A stretch of 64,000 bases of DNA from JAVVHH01 sp963835135. GTDB taxonomy: Bacteria; Pseudomonadota; Alphaproteobacteria; Acetobacterales; Acetobacteraceae. Shown piece after piece: positions 9,224 to 17,791 of the stretch (its first letter is position 1; the number at the start of each line of letters is the position of its first letter). The stretch spans positions 310,001-374,000 of the forward strand of contig CAWIEF010000002.1 of assembly GCA_963835135.1 (NCBI GenBank), read 5' to 3'. The notes under the pieces are model-generated. The model was not told the origin of the DNA and did no database searches. It saw only the letters and a program-made list of their open reading frames with translations. Position numbers and translations under genes: made by a program.

Positions 9224-10138
9224 ATGACCATCGCCATCATCGGCGCCGGCATCGCGGGCCTGGCCTGCGCCGACGCTCTCGCCGCGGCCGGAGTGGGCGT
9301 CACCCTGTTCGACAAGGGGCGCGCGCCCGGCGGCCGCATGGCCACCCGCCGGGTCCCGACCCCCGCCGGCGAAGCCGCGTTCGATCACGGCGCGCAATAC
9401 TTCACCGTCCGCGCCCCAGCGTTCCGCACCCGGGTCCTGCAGTGGCAAGCGGCCGGCTTGGCCGCCCCCTGGCCCGCCGCCGGCCCGGACGCCTGGGTCG
9501 GCACGCCGAGCATGGCCGCGCCCGTCCGCATGATGGCCCGCGCCCACGACGTCCGCTTCCCTGTCCAGGTCGATGCGATCGGCCGTGACGGCCCGCGCTG
9601 GTCGGTGGGCGGCGCCTCGTTCGACACCCTCGCGATCGCCCTTCCCGCCGAGCAGGCGGCCGCCCTGCTCGGTCCCGTCCACGCGGACTTCGCCGAACGC
9701 GCGGCGGGCACGCCGGCCGCGCCCTGCTGGACCGTCATGGCAGCCTTCCCGGCCGCACTCTCCGGCCCGGACATCCTTCGCGAGGACGGCCCGATCGGCT
9801 GGGCTGCCCGCAACACGGCCAAGCCCGGGCGCACCGGGCCGGACGCCTGGGTCGTGCAAGCCGGGCCCGAGTGGTCGCGCCGTCAACTCGAGCGCCAACC
9901 CGCCGACATCGTCCCGCTCTTGCTCGGTGCGCTCGCGACCCGCCTCGGCGCGGTCCTGCCAGCGCCCTTGGTCGCCACCGCTCACCGCTGGCGCTATGCC
10001 CGCTCCGGCGCCCAGGGCAGCCGATCATTGTGGGACCCGGCCGTGCGCCTCGGCCTCTGCGGCGATTGGCTGCTTGGGCCGCGGGTCGAGGCCGCCTGGA
10101 TGTCCGGCACCGAACTCGCCGCCGCCATCCTCGCCTGA
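9224..10138 (+). CDS. renalase-like NAD(P)/FAD-dependent oxidoreductase
   Basis: 304-residue small flavoprotein. The N-terminus is a Rossmann FAD motif (IAIIGAGIAGLACADAL), then the GG doublet of amine-oxidase-type flavoproteins (GRAPGGRMATRR) and AAFDHGAQYFTVR. The C-terminus holds the closing FAD motif (LGLCGDWLLGPRVEAAW) followed by SGTELAAAI. This is the renalase/FAD-amine-oxidoreductase pattern; family members oxidise reduced or isomeric nicotinamide or other small substrates. It starts 10 bases after the aldo/keto reductase and is probably co-transcribed. Confidence 0.8.
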   Translation: MTIAIIGAGIAGLACADALAAAGVGVTLFDKGRAPGGRMATRRVPTPAGEAAFDHGAQYFTVRAPAFRTRVLQWQAAGLAAPWPAAGPDAWVGTPSMAAPVRMMARAHDVRFPVQVDAIGRDGPRWSVGGASFDTLAIALPAEQAAALLGPVHADFAERAAGTPAAPCWTVMAAFPAALSGPDILREDGPIGWAARNTAKPGRTGPDAWVVQAGPEWSRRQLERQPADIVPLLLGALATRLGAVLPAPLVATAHRWRYARSGAQGSRSLWDPAVRLGLCGDWLLGPRVEAAWMSGTELAAAILA

Positions 10139-10144
10139 CGCCCG

Positions 10145-10225
10145 CCCCGGCATTTTTTCTACGCACTTTCGGGGCTTAAACACACGACGAATTAACTTAA
10201 GTGGGGTAGTGGCAGCGCTGTGTGA
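10145..10225 (+). promoter_or_regulatory. AT-rich upstream region of the LOV kinase gene
   Basis: Between the oxidoreductase stop and the LOV kinase start there is an unusually AT-rich stretch for this genome (a T6 run near 10152, then TTAAACACACGACGAATTAACTTAAG around 10177-10201 in broken form: TTAAAC, GAATTAACTTAAG). It probably holds the promoter of the three-gene light-sensing operon. I could not settle on one -35/-10 pair, nor find a convincing EcfG-type GGAAC...CGTT motif. Confidence 0.3.
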
Positions 10226-10238
10226 GCACGAGGGTTAA

Positions 10239-11333
10239 ATGGATCAACGGGGCGACTGGCGGCTGACGGACGCGCTTGACTACGAGCATGGCCGCGGCGA
10301 CCCGTTCGCTGCGGCCGTCCGCGCGACGCGCATGCCCATGGTCATCACCAACCCTCGCCTGCCCGACAACCCGATCTTGTTCTGCAACGAAGCGTTCCAG
10401 GACCTGACGGGCTACGGCCGCGAGGAGATCATCGGCCGCAATTGCCGCTTCCTTCAAGGTCCCGAGACCGATCGGGCGGTGGTGGCGGGCATCCGCTCGG
10501 CTATCGCCGGAGGCACCGACATCGAAGCCGAGCTCCTGAACTACCGCAAGGACGGTAGCACCTTCTGGAACGCCCTCTATCTCAGCCCGGTCCGCGACGA
10601 CGCCGGCGACATCCGCTACTTCTTCGCCTCCCAACTCGATGTGACGGCGCGCGTGACCGCCGAGCGCAAGGCGATCGAACGCCGGGTCGAAGTCGAACGC
10701 GAGATCGCCGACCGGACCGCCGACCTCGAGCATGCGCTAGAGGCGAAAACGCTGCTGCTGCAGGAGCTGGATCACCGCGTGAAGAACAATCTCGCGATGG
10801 TCGGTTCCCTGCTTCGCCTCCAGGCTCGCGTCTCCGGCGACCCGGGCGTCGCCGCACGCCTGGAGGAAATGCTGCAGCGTGTCGATGCGCTTGGCTCCGT
10901 CCACCGCCGGCTGTATCAGACGGCCGAGCTCACCCGCTTCGATGCGGGAGCTTTTCTGCACGGTCTCGCGGCAGAACTGATCGCGGCGGCCCGCGTGCAG
11001 GTCCGTCTGGAAGCGGACATCGAGCCGATCGAAATAGCACCGAGCGCCGCGTCCGCCCTGGGCCTGGTGCTCAACGAAGTCCTGACCAACGCCGTCAAGC
11101 ACGCCTTTGCCGGCCGCGCCGGAACCCTCACGCTCCGCACCCGCACGCACGCCGGTATCGCCATGATCGACATCGTCGATGACGGACCCGGCGTCTCCAG
11201 CGCCGCACCCAAGGGCTTGGGCCGCACCCTCATCGAGCGGCTGTCACGCCAGCTCGCCATCCAGGCCACCTGGACCGATCTGGCCCCCGGCACCCGGGTC
11301 AGCCTCGAGTTTCCGGTCGATCGACCCGCATGA
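10239..11333 (+). CDS. LOV-domain blue-light sensor histidine kinase (HisKA_2 type)
   Basis: 364 residues. An N-terminal LOV photosensor spans about residues 25-140: the flavin-adduct cysteine is C69 in the canonical GRNCRFLQG, with NYRKDGSTFWN and a YFFASQLDVT end-strand. A short coiled linker follows, then a HisKA_2 dimerisation box with phospho-acceptor H179 in LLLQELDHRVKNNL. The ATPase has N-box VLNEVLTNAVKHA and G-box DDGPGVSS ... GLGRTLIERL. Such kinases form an FMN-cysteinyl adduct in blue light and change autophosphorylation. No membrane segment. The gene overlaps the response regulator by 4 bases (ATGA), so that regulator is its likely phosphotransfer partner. Confidence 0.93.
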   Translation: MDQRGDWRLTDALDYEHGRGDPFAAAVRATRMPMVITNPRLPDNPILFCNEAFQDLTGYGREEIIGRNCRFLQGPETDRAVVAGIRSAIAGGTDIEAELLNYRKDGSTFWNALYLSPVRDDAGDIRYFFASQLDVTARVTAERKAIERRVEVEREIADRTADLEHALEAKTLLLQELDHRVKNNLAMVGSLLRLQARVSGDPGVAARLEEMLQRVDALGSVHRRLYQTAELTRFDAGAFLHGLAAELIAAARVQVRLEADIEPIEIAPSAASALGLVLNEVLTNAVKHAFAGRAGTLTLRTRTHAGIAMIDIVDDGPGVSSAAPKGLGRTLIERLSRQLAIQATWTDLAPGTRVSLEFPVDRPA

Positions 11334-11794
11334 CCCGGCCGATCGCTCCACTCGGCATCCTCATCGTCGAGGACGAAGCCCTGCTGGCCATGGATCTCGA
11401 GGCCATGGTCGAGGATACCGGGCACACCGTCATCGCCGAAGCATCCTCCCTGCCCGACGTCGCCCGGCTCGACGACACGCTGGATCCCGATATCGCGTTC
11501 GTCGACGTCCAACTCGCCAAGGGCAGCAGCGGCCTGGACGTCGCCCGCCTCATCGGCATGCGCTGGCCCGGCACGATCATCGTGTTCGTGACCGCCAATC
11601 CCCTCAAGCTGCCGCCCGATTTCGCCGGCGCCCACGGGGTGATCGCCAAGCCGTTCTCCCGCAACGGCCTCGTATCGGCCATGCACTACATCGCCGAGAT
11701 CGTCATCGATCCGCCCCCGGTATCGGCCAAACCCGCGAGCTTCACCGCCTCCCGCGCCTTCGCCTCGGCCTGGGCCGCCGACCAGGCCCGATGA
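11330..11794 (+). CDS. single-domain response regulator
   Basis: 154-residue receiver protein without an output domain. Acidic pocket residues lie in ILIVEDEALLAMD, the phospho-acceptor aspartate in IAFVDVQLAKG, the conserved Thr in IVFVTANP, and the Lys in GVIAKPFSRNGL. About 25 extra residues follow the domain. It is sandwiched by 4-base overlaps between two LOV kinases, so it may integrate both or act as a phosphate sink. In Alphaproteobacteria such receivers often feed the general stress response or flagellar control; neither output is visible here. Confidence 0.9.
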   Translation: MTRPIAPLGILIVEDEALLAMDLEAMVEDTGHTVIAEASSLPDVARLDDTLDPDIAFVDVQLAKGSSGLDVARLIGMRWPGTIIVFVTANPLKLPPDFAGAHGVIAKPFSRNGLVSAMHYIAEIVIDPPPVSAKPASFTASRAFASAWAADQAR

Positions 11795-13272
11795 CGCAGC
11801 ACGCCCACCAGCTCGGCATCCCGCAGCCCGGTCCGGTCGTCGCAGCCGTCGAGCGGTTCGCCGCGACGCTGTCGCCGGGCGATCCGTTCGTCGCCGGCAT
11901 CGCCGACGCCAGCCTCCCCGTCGCGATCAGCGATCCCAACCTGCCCGACAACCCCATCATCTACGTCAACCCAGCGTTCGAGCGCCTGACGCGTTATCCC
12001 GCCAGCCAAGTCCTCGGCCGCAACTGCCGCTTCCTTCAAGGGCCCAAGACGAGCAACGAGGATATCGCCCGGGTCCGGACCGCGATCGCCGAGCGGCGGC
12101 ACGTCGCGGTGGACTTGCTCAACTACCGCGCCGATGGATCGTGGTTCTGGAACCGCCTGAGGATAACGCCGGTGCCGGGGCCGGACGGGGAGGTGCGGTA
12201 CTTTTTCGCCTCCCAACTCGACGTGACGATCGAACGCGAGCGGGTGGCCGAACTCGAGGCCGAGCAGCAGGGTCTCATGTCCGAGAACCAGCGCGTTCGC
12301 CGTGAGATGCTCGACGCCCAAGCCCGCCTCGATCTGGCGCTCCAGGCCGGCCAGCTCGGCACCTGGAGCTACGAGCCCGTCAGCGGCCACCTCGAAGTGT
12401 CCGCCGCGGTCAAGCGCCTGTTCGGCGTCGCGCCCGCCGACGCGCTCAGCTACGACGATTTCCTCGCCAGCATCCACGCCGACGATCGCTCGCGCGTCGT
12501 CCAGGCCATCGCCGAGACGATCGAGATCGGGACGCCATACGAGATTGAATACCGCATCGCCACTCGAACCGGCGTGCGCCGCTGGATCGGCGCCTACGGC
12601 GCCCGGCTCACCCGGCGCGACGGGAGCCCGCTGTCGATGGCCGGCTTCGTCACCGACATCAGCGCCCGCAAGGATGCCGAGGAGCACCGTGCCCTCCTGG
12701 CCGACGAACTCACGCACCGGGTCAAGAACACGCTGGCCACCGTCGGCGCCGTCGTCAACCAGAGCCTGCGCACCGCCGCCACGCTGGCCGATGCGCGCGA
12801 TGCTATCGGCGGCCGGATCGCCAGCCTCGCCCATGCCCACGATCTCCTGCTCCGCGACGAGACCGCCGGCGCGCCGATCGGCGACATCGTCGAGCGGGCG
12901 CTGCAGACCTTCGATGATGGGACCGGCACCCTGTTCACCGTCGACGGGCCCGACCTGCGGCTCGATCCTGGCGTGACGCTCGCTCTTTCGATGGCGCTTC
13001 ACGAACTGGCGACCAACGCCGTCAAATATGGCGCGCTGAGCGTGGCGGGGGGGCGCGTCACCGTCCGCTGGAGCATCGCCGACTCAGGCGAGGGCCGGCG
13101 CGACTTCGTGTTCCTGTGGCAAGAAGCCGGCGGCCCTCCCGTCACGCCCCCCACCCGGAGCGGCTTCGGTTCACGCATGATCGACCGCCTCATGGCCAAG
13201 CACATGCGCGGCAAGGCCGAAACGTCCTATCTGCCGGACGGCGTGCAATTCCGCCTCGCGGCCAAGCTGTAG
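11791..13272 (+). CDS. LOV-PAS sensor histidine kinase (HWE type)
   Basis: 493 residues from the ATG at 11791, which overlaps the regulator stop (ATGA). The LOV domain spans about residues 35-150 with adduct cysteine C79 in GRNCRFLQG. A coiled coil (RERVAELEAEQQ) leads to a PAS_3-type domain at about 178-295 (WSYEPVSGHLEVS ... GFVTDISARKDAEEHR). The HWE kinase has H309 in LLADELTHRVKNTL, the HELATNAVKYGAL N-box and the defining W-x-E in FLWQEAGG. It is paralogous to the kinase two genes upstream in its LOV domain but belongs to a different kinase subfamily. Soluble; likely blue-light responsive. Confidence 0.93.
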   Translation: MTQHAHQLGIPQPGPVVAAVERFAATLSPGDPFVAGIADASLPVAISDPNLPDNPIIYVNPAFERLTRYPASQVLGRNCRFLQGPKTSNEDIARVRTAIAERRHVAVDLLNYRADGSWFWNRLRITPVPGPDGEVRYFFASQLDVTIERERVAELEAEQQGLMSENQRVRREMLDAQARLDLALQAGQLGTWSYEPVSGHLEVSAAVKRLFGVAPADALSYDDFLASIHADDRSRVVQAIAETIEIGTPYEIEYRIATRTGVRRWIGAYGARLTRRDGSPLSMAGFVTDISARKDAEEHRALLADELTHRVKNTLATVGAVVNQSLRTAATLADARDAIGGRIASLAHAHDLLLRDETAGAPIGDIVERALQTFDDGTGTLFTVDGPDLRLDPGVTLALSMALHELATNAVKYGALSVAGGRVTVRWSIADSGEGRRDFVFLWQEAGGPPVTPPTRSGFGSRMIDRLMAKHMRGKAETSYLPDGVQFRLAAKL

Positions 13273-13407
13273 CGAGCGCCCTGGTCGTCGGGTGAGCCCG
13301 GCCCGATCGGCGAGCCTTGCCGTGGCGCAGCCCCGTCCATACAGTCGCACCCGCTGCTTCCCGTCGTTCCGTCACCGGGCAAACCGCTCCCATGAAGGAG
13401 AACCGAG

Positions 13408-13836
13408 ATGAGTGAGGTTGGGCTGGACATGCCGCAATGCCGCGTGGTCGGCGAGGGCGAAACATTCGTCGGCCGCCAGGCGCTCAACTACTCCGTTGGC
13501 ATATCGGCCGAGACCGTCGGCGCCCGCGGCATCCACATGCAGCTCGTGCGCATTCCACCGCGTGCGCGCGCCAAGGCGCACAAGCATGAAGGCCACGAGA
13601 CGGCGATCTACGCGCTGAGCGGGACGTCGCACGTCTGGCACGGCGAGCGCCTCGAGCAGCACAGCATCGTCCCGCCCGGGACCTTCATGTACATCCCGGC
13701 GAACGTTCCGCACCTGCCATACAACCCGAGCGACACCGAAGAAACTGTCGCCGTGATCGCGCGCACCGATCCCAACGAGCAGGAAAGCGTGGTGCTGCTG
13801 CCCGAGCTCGAAGCCCTCGTTCCGCCCGGCCGCTAA
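13408..13836 (+). CDS. cupin-domain protein
   Basis: 142-residue single-domain cupin. Metal ligands of motif 1 are visible in KAHKHEGHETAIYALSG and motif 2 in FMYIPANVPHLPYN. An AAGGAG ribosome site lies about seven bases before the ATG. The 135 bases upstream contain no gene. Small cupins of this type serve as dioxygenases, isomerases or binding proteins; nothing here fixes the substrate. It precedes the thiolase/DUF35 pair by 77 bases and may or may not be in that transcript. Confidence 0.82.
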   Translation: MSEVGLDMPQCRVVGEGETFVGRQALNYSVGISAETVGARGIHMQLVRIPPRARAKAHKHEGHETAIYALSGTSHVWHGERLEQHSIVPPGTFMYIPANVPHLPYNPSDTEETVAVIARTDPNEQESVVLLPELEALVPPGR

Positions 13837-13913
13837 GCAGGCGTCCAGCCGGCAGGATCGTTCGTCGCGGTGCTCGAATAACCATGGGGAGGCCGCGGCC
13901 TTGAGTAACCGAC

Positions 13914-15080
13914 ATGACCCTCAAAGATAAGGCGTTCATCGTGGGGGCCTTCGAGCACCCCACGCGAAAGGCGCCGGACAAATCCGTCGCCCAGATCCAT
14001 GCGGAATCGGCCATTGGCGCGCTGGCGGACGCCGGACTGAGCAAGGATGACGTCGACGGCTATTTCTGCGCCGGCGACGCCCCGGGTCTCGGCCCGCTCG
14101 CGATGGCCGACTACATGAACCTCAAGCTGAAACATCTCGACAGCACCGATCTCGGCGGCTGCTCCTACATCGCCCACGTCGCCCACGCGGCCGAGGCGAT
14201 CATGGCCGGCAAGTGCACCGTCGCGCTGGTCACGCTCGCCGGCCGTCCGCGCAGCGCCGGGCACAGCGGAACTGCCCCGCGTCCCGTCGTGGCCGACGTG
14301 CCCGACGCGACATGGGAGGTGCCGTTCGGCCCGGTGACGGTCAATATGTATGCGATGTGCGCGGCCCGGCACATGTTCGAGTTTGGCACGACCGCCGAGC
14401 AACTCGCCTGGATCAAGGTCGCCGCGAGCCATCATGCGCAACACAATCCGCACGCGATGCTGCGCGACGTGGTCACCGTCGAGCAGGTGTTGGCGTCGCC
14501 CGTGGTGGCGGACCCGCTGCACCGGCTGGATTGCTGCGTCGTCAGCGATGGCGGCGGCGCGCTCGTCGTGACCCGGCCCGAGATCGCCCGCACGCTCAAG
14601 CGGCCGCTGGTGCGCCTGCGGGGCGCGGGCGAGTCGATGAAGGGCCAGAGCGGCGGCGACGTCGATCTCACCTATTCCGGCGCCGTCGTCTCCGGCCCGA
14701 TCGCCTTCGCCGAAGCCGGCGTCACGCCCGCCGACATCCAATACGCCTCCATCTACGACAGCTTCACCATCACCGTGCTGATCCAACTCGAGGACCTCGG
14801 CTTCTGCGCCAAGGGGCAGGGCGGCCGGTTCGTGGCCGACGGCAACCTGATCTCGGGCAGCGGCAAGCTGCCGTGGAACACTGATGGCGGCGGCCTCTGC
14901 AACAACCATCCCGCCAACCGCGGCGGCATCACCAAGGTCATCGAAGCCGTCCGGCAGCTCCGCGGCGAGGCGCACCCGGCGGTCCAAGTCCCGAACTGCG
15001 CCCTCGCCCTGGCGCACGGCACCGGCGGCCTGCTCGGGAGCCGCCACGGCTCCGCAACCCTCATCCTCGATCGCGAGTGA
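13914..15080 (+). CDS. thiolase-like protein (acetyl-CoA acetyltransferase/SCP2-thiolase type)
   Basis: 388-residue thiolase-fold protein. It has the N-terminal core (KAFIVGAFEHPTRK), a GGCSYIAHVAHAAEAI segment where the nucleophilic cysteine region lies, an SDGGGALVV strand, and the C-terminal motifs NNHPANRGG and HGTGGLLGSR. In many non-canonical family members the cysteine is replaced, and whether this Cys is the catalytic one cannot be decided by eye. It is followed by a DUF35 OB-fold protein. Such pairs act together in lipid or steroid side-chain and polyketide-like chemistry, the DUF35 partner forming part of the active complex. Confidence 0.82.
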   Translation: MTLKDKAFIVGAFEHPTRKAPDKSVAQIHAESAIGALADAGLSKDDVDGYFCAGDAPGLGPLAMADYMNLKLKHLDSTDLGGCSYIAHVAHAAEAIMAGKCTVALVTLAGRPRSAGHSGTAPRPVVADVPDATWEVPFGPVTVNMYAMCAARHMFEFGTTAEQLAWIKVAASHHAQHNPHAMLRDVVTVEQVLASPVVADPLHRLDCCVVSDGGGALVVTRPEIARTLKRPLVRLRGAGESMKGQSGGDVDLTYSGAVVSGPIAFAEAGVTPADIQYASIYDSFTITVLIQLEDLGFCAKGQGGRFVADGNLISGSGKLPWNTDGGGLCNNHPANRGGITKVIEAVRQLRGEAHPAVQVPNCALALAHGTGGLLGSRHGSATLILDRE

Positions 15081-15084
15081 CGCC

Positions 15085-15465
15085 ATGTCGGACCCCAATT
15101 TCCCCGCGCCGCCGCCAAACCCCGAGTCCCGCGCATTCTACGATGCCGCGGGAGAGGGTCGCTTCCTCGTGCCGCGATGCAGCGCGTGCGGCCGCGCGCA
15201 CTGGTATCCGCGCTCGCAGTGCCCGTTCTGCTTCGGCCCGGTCACGCTCGAGCCGGCTTCCGGCAAGGGCGTCATCTACAGCTTCAGCATCATGCGCCGG
15301 GCGACGCCGGTGACGACGATCGCCTACGTCACGCTCGAGGAAGGTCCGACGATGCTGACCAGTCTAGTCGATTGCGACGTCGACGCGCTCCAGATCGGCC
15401 AGCCGGTGACGCTCGTCTTCAGGCCGACGGTCGACGGCCCCCCGGTGCCCTGCTTCACCCTCTAG
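15085..15465 (+). CDS. DUF35 OB-fold/zinc-ribbon acyl-CoA-associated protein
   Basis: 126 residues starting at the ATG at 15085, four bases after the thiolase stop. The N-terminal helix (NPESRAFYDAAGEGRFLVPR) leads into a rubredoxin-like zinc ribbon with two CxxC pairs (CSACGRAHWYPRSQCPFC), then an OB-fold beginning GKGVIYSFSIM. This is the classic DUF35/YqfE-like architecture found beside thiolases, where it binds the acyl-CoA end and is needed for activity. A longer in-frame extension upstream to 14884 is shadow translation of the thiolase. Confidence 0.88.
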   Translation: MSDPNFPAPPPNPESRAFYDAAGEGRFLVPRCSACGRAHWYPRSQCPFCFGPVTLEPASGKGVIYSFSIMRRATPVTTIAYVTLEEGPTMLTSLVDCDVDALQIGQPVTLVFRPTVDGPPVPCFTL

Positions 15466-15476
15466 GGCGCTATCAC

Positions 15477-15512
15477 CGTCATTGCGAGGCGCGCAGCGCC
15501 GCGGCAGATCCA
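15477..15512 (+). repeat. REP-like intergenic repeat, degenerate copy 1
   Basis: CGTCATTGCGAGGCGCGCAG followed by CGCCGCGGCAGATCC in the gap between DUF35 and the convergent creatininase gene. It matches the left half of the two copies at 60540 and 61576 (CGTC-x-TTGCGAGGAGCGCAGCGACGCGGCA-TCC form). The matching right half (CTGGATCGCC...) is absent or eroded, so this looks like a half-site. Its location between two convergent stops would suit an mRNA 3'-end structure. Confidence 0.55.
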
Positions 15513-15536
15513 TCGGCACGAATTGCCTCGGCCGAC

Positions 15537-16364
15537 CTAATCGTCCGCATGGCCGGCCGTGTTGCCCTGGCCACGCCCGGCGGACCAAACCGGATCGGGT
15601 TTGCGCCACATGGGCTTGTCGCGCATGGCGGCCGCGAGTGCCTCGGCCTGGACGTCGAGGAAACGTTCTCCTTTCGCCGCCGTGGCCGGGCGCGGGTCGC
15701 CGCGGACGCCGGTCACCGGAGCGCGCTCGGAAAAGCTCCAGAACCGACTGAAGCCCTCGTATTTCGGCACCGGCTCCGGCCGCTGCCGGACCGCCTCGTC
15801 GAACTTGTCTGACCGGACCAGCTCGGGCGCGACCGCCAGCATGACCGAGGTCTCGCCCTCGCAGGCATGCGCCGGCGTCTCCTGTGTCTCCGCGATCTCG
15901 GCCACGCGGTCCCGGGTCAGATACCAGGGCGTGCAGGCGATCACCGCCAGCCCATACTCGTGCGCCAGTTCACGCGCCGCCACGCTCAGCGGATCGACGT
16001 TGCCGCCATGGCCGTTGACGATGAGCAGCCGCGCGAACCCGATCGCCCGCAACGACCGGACGACGCCGGCCAGCACGCCGCGTAGCTCGGTGAAGGTGAG
16101 GCTGATGGTGCCGCCGAACGGGAGGTGGTGCTCGCTCATCCCGGTCCACAGCCCGGGCAGCACCAGCACCGGCATCTCATCGGCCACCAGGCGCGCGGCC
16201 CGGACCGCGGCGGCGCTCGCGCTGGCCGTATCGGTGATGACCGGCAGATGCGGACCGTGCTGCTCGAGCGAGCCGATCGGCAACACGGCCAGCGCGTCGC
16301 CTCGCGCCGCAACCGCGCGGATCTCCGGCCCCGTCAGCTTGGCCCACTCCACCTCGTTGCTCAT
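15537..16364 (-). CDS. creatininase family protein
   Basis: 275-residue creatinine-amidohydrolase-fold enzyme. Metal-binding motifs are in the family order: GSLEQHGPHLPVITD, GMSEHHLPFGGT, VNGHGGNVDPLS and HACEGETSVML. I start it at the ATG at 16364, which has a GAGGAGGG ribosome site, rather than the upstream in-frame 16427 that overlaps the divergent gene. Family members hydrolyse cyclic amides (creatinine, mycofactocin or formamide-type substrates). It diverges from an FMN monooxygenase with only 55 bases between starts, so the two may be co-regulated in degrading an N-containing compound. Confidence 0.88.
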   Translation of the reverse strand: MSNEVEWAKLTGPEIRAVAARGDALAVLPIGSLEQHGPHLPVITDTASASAAAVRAARLVADEMPVLVLPGLWTGMSEHHLPFGGTISLTFTELRGVLAGVVRSLRAIGFARLLIVNGHGGNVDPLSVAARELAHEYGLAVIACTPWYLTRDRVAEIAETQETPAHACEGETSVMLAVAPELVRSDKFDEAVRQRPEPVPKYEGFSRFWSFSERAPVTGVRGDPRPATAAKGERFLDVQAEALAAAMRDKPMWRKPDPVWSAGRGQGNTAGHADD

Positions 16365-16419
16365 CGTGCCCTCCTCGATCATACCGGCCCATGAAGTCAC
16401 AAGCGGAGAACGAGGCGCA

Positions 16420-17745
16420 ATGCGCAAGCAGATGAAGCTTGGATTGTCGATGCGCTACCTCGGCTACCATGACGCCGCCTGGCGTCATCCGGACGTGCCC
16501 GCAGACGGCTCCTCCGACTACGAGCACTTCCTGCGCTGCGCCCGCATGGCCGAGGACGCGAAGTTCGACATGGTCTTCTTCGCCGACGGGCTCGGCGTCC
16601 GCGCCAACGACAACCCGCCGGGCTCTCTCAGCCACTCCAACCGCAACGTCGAGCTGGAGCCCCTGACGCTGCTCTCGGCCATCGCGCCCATGACCAAGCA
16701 CATCGGCCTCGTGAGCACGGCGTCCACGACCTACAACGAGCCCTACCACATCGCCCGCAAATTCGCCTCGCTCGACCATATCAGCGGCGGCCGCGCCGGG
16801 TGGAACATCGTGACCTCGTGGTCCGAGCAGGAAGCCTGGAACTTCAACCGCGCCCAGCACCTGGATTACGACACGCGCTACGAGCGTGCGCGCGAATTCG
16901 TCGATGTGGTGACCGGGCTGTGGGACAGCTGGGAGCCCGACGCCTTCCTCCACGACAAGGCCACCGGTCAGTTCTACGACCCGGCCAAACTCCACACCCT
17001 GCATCACAAGGGCAAGCACTTCCAGGTCCGCGGACCCCTGAGCGTCAAGCCCACCCCGCAGGGCCGGCCGATCCTCGTGCAGGCCGGCGCGAACGCGATG
17101 GGCCAGGAGATCGCGGCCGCCGACGCCGACGTAGTGTATGCGTCCAACAACGATTTCGCTGCCGCCAAGGAATACTACGCATCCGTGAAGGGCCGGATGG
17201 CGAAATACGGCCGCGACCCGGACCTGCTGAAGATCATGCCCGCACTCGTGCCGATCGTCGGGCGCACCGAAGCCGAAGCGCAAGCCAAGCTCGAGCAACT
17301 ACAGGCGCTGATCGACCCGCTGGCCGGGCTGGCGCGCGTGCACGGGCTGATGGGCGACCTGTCCGGCCACGACCTCGACGGCCCCGTGCCGGAGCCGGTC
17401 AACGCCAAGATGCGGTCGATGGCCTATAGCTGGTGGGAGCGTTCCAAGCGGGACGGCCTGACCATCCGCCAGATGTACAGCGAATACGCGATCGGCGAAG
17501 GCTTCCGCCTCATCGGCACGCCCTCGCAGATCGTGGACACGATGCAGCAGTGGATGGACGACGGCGCGGCAGACGGCTTCAACATCACGCCGACGCACCT
17601 GCCGGGCGGCATGGCCGACTTCTCCGCCCTCGTCGTCCCGGAGCTGCGCCGCCGCGACCTGATCCGCCTGGACTACGCGGGCAAGACCCTCCGCGAGAAC
17701 CTCGGCCTCCCGCCCTACCGCACCCGTTGGACGAACCCAGCCTAA
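16420..17745 (+). CDS. NtaA/DszA-type FMN-dependent monooxygenase (bacterial-luciferase fold)
   Basis: 441 residues from the ATG at 16420, preceded by GCGGAGAACGAGG. It is a bacterial-luciferase-fold TIM barrel with family hallmarks: FADGLGVRAN, STASTTYNEPYHIARKFASL, GGRAGWNIVTSWSEQEAWNF, GRPILVQAG and LIGTPSQIVDTM. NtaA/SnaA/DszA enzymes use FMNH2 from a separate reductase to cleave C-N or C-S bonds (nitrilotriacetate, dibenzothiophene sulfone). No flavin reductase is nearby. Another in-frame extension upstream to 15559 is shadow. It is closely similar to the protein at 22059-23441. Confidence 0.9.
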   Translation: MRKQMKLGLSMRYLGYHDAAWRHPDVPADGSSDYEHFLRCARMAEDAKFDMVFFADGLGVRANDNPPGSLSHSNRNVELEPLTLLSAIAPMTKHIGLVSTASTTYNEPYHIARKFASLDHISGGRAGWNIVTSWSEQEAWNFNRAQHLDYDTRYERAREFVDVVTGLWDSWEPDAFLHDKATGQFYDPAKLHTLHHKGKHFQVRGPLSVKPTPQGRPILVQAGANAMGQEIAAADADVVYASNNDFAAAKEYYASVKGRMAKYGRDPDLLKIMPALVPIVGRTEAEAQAKLEQLQALIDPLAGLARVHGLMGDLSGHDLDGPVPEPVNAKMRSMAYSWWERSKRDGLTIRQMYSEYAIGEGFRLIGTPSQIVDTMQQWMDDGAADGFNITPTHLPGGMADFSALVVPELRRRDLIRLDYAGKTLRENLGLPPYRTRWTNPA

Positions 17746-17791
17746 TCCCCAGTCCTACCCCGACATCCGAGCAGCCTTGACACCTGACCGC

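Noticed and set aside
10145..10160. T6 run after the renalase-like gene as a rho-independent terminator
   Set aside because: I could not form a stable GC-rich stem immediately before the T run.
15559..16419. Long N-terminal extension of the first flavin monooxygenase
   Set aside because: It overlaps the creatininase gene completely on the other strand and has no domain; the ATG at 16420 has a good ribosome site and family-typical start.
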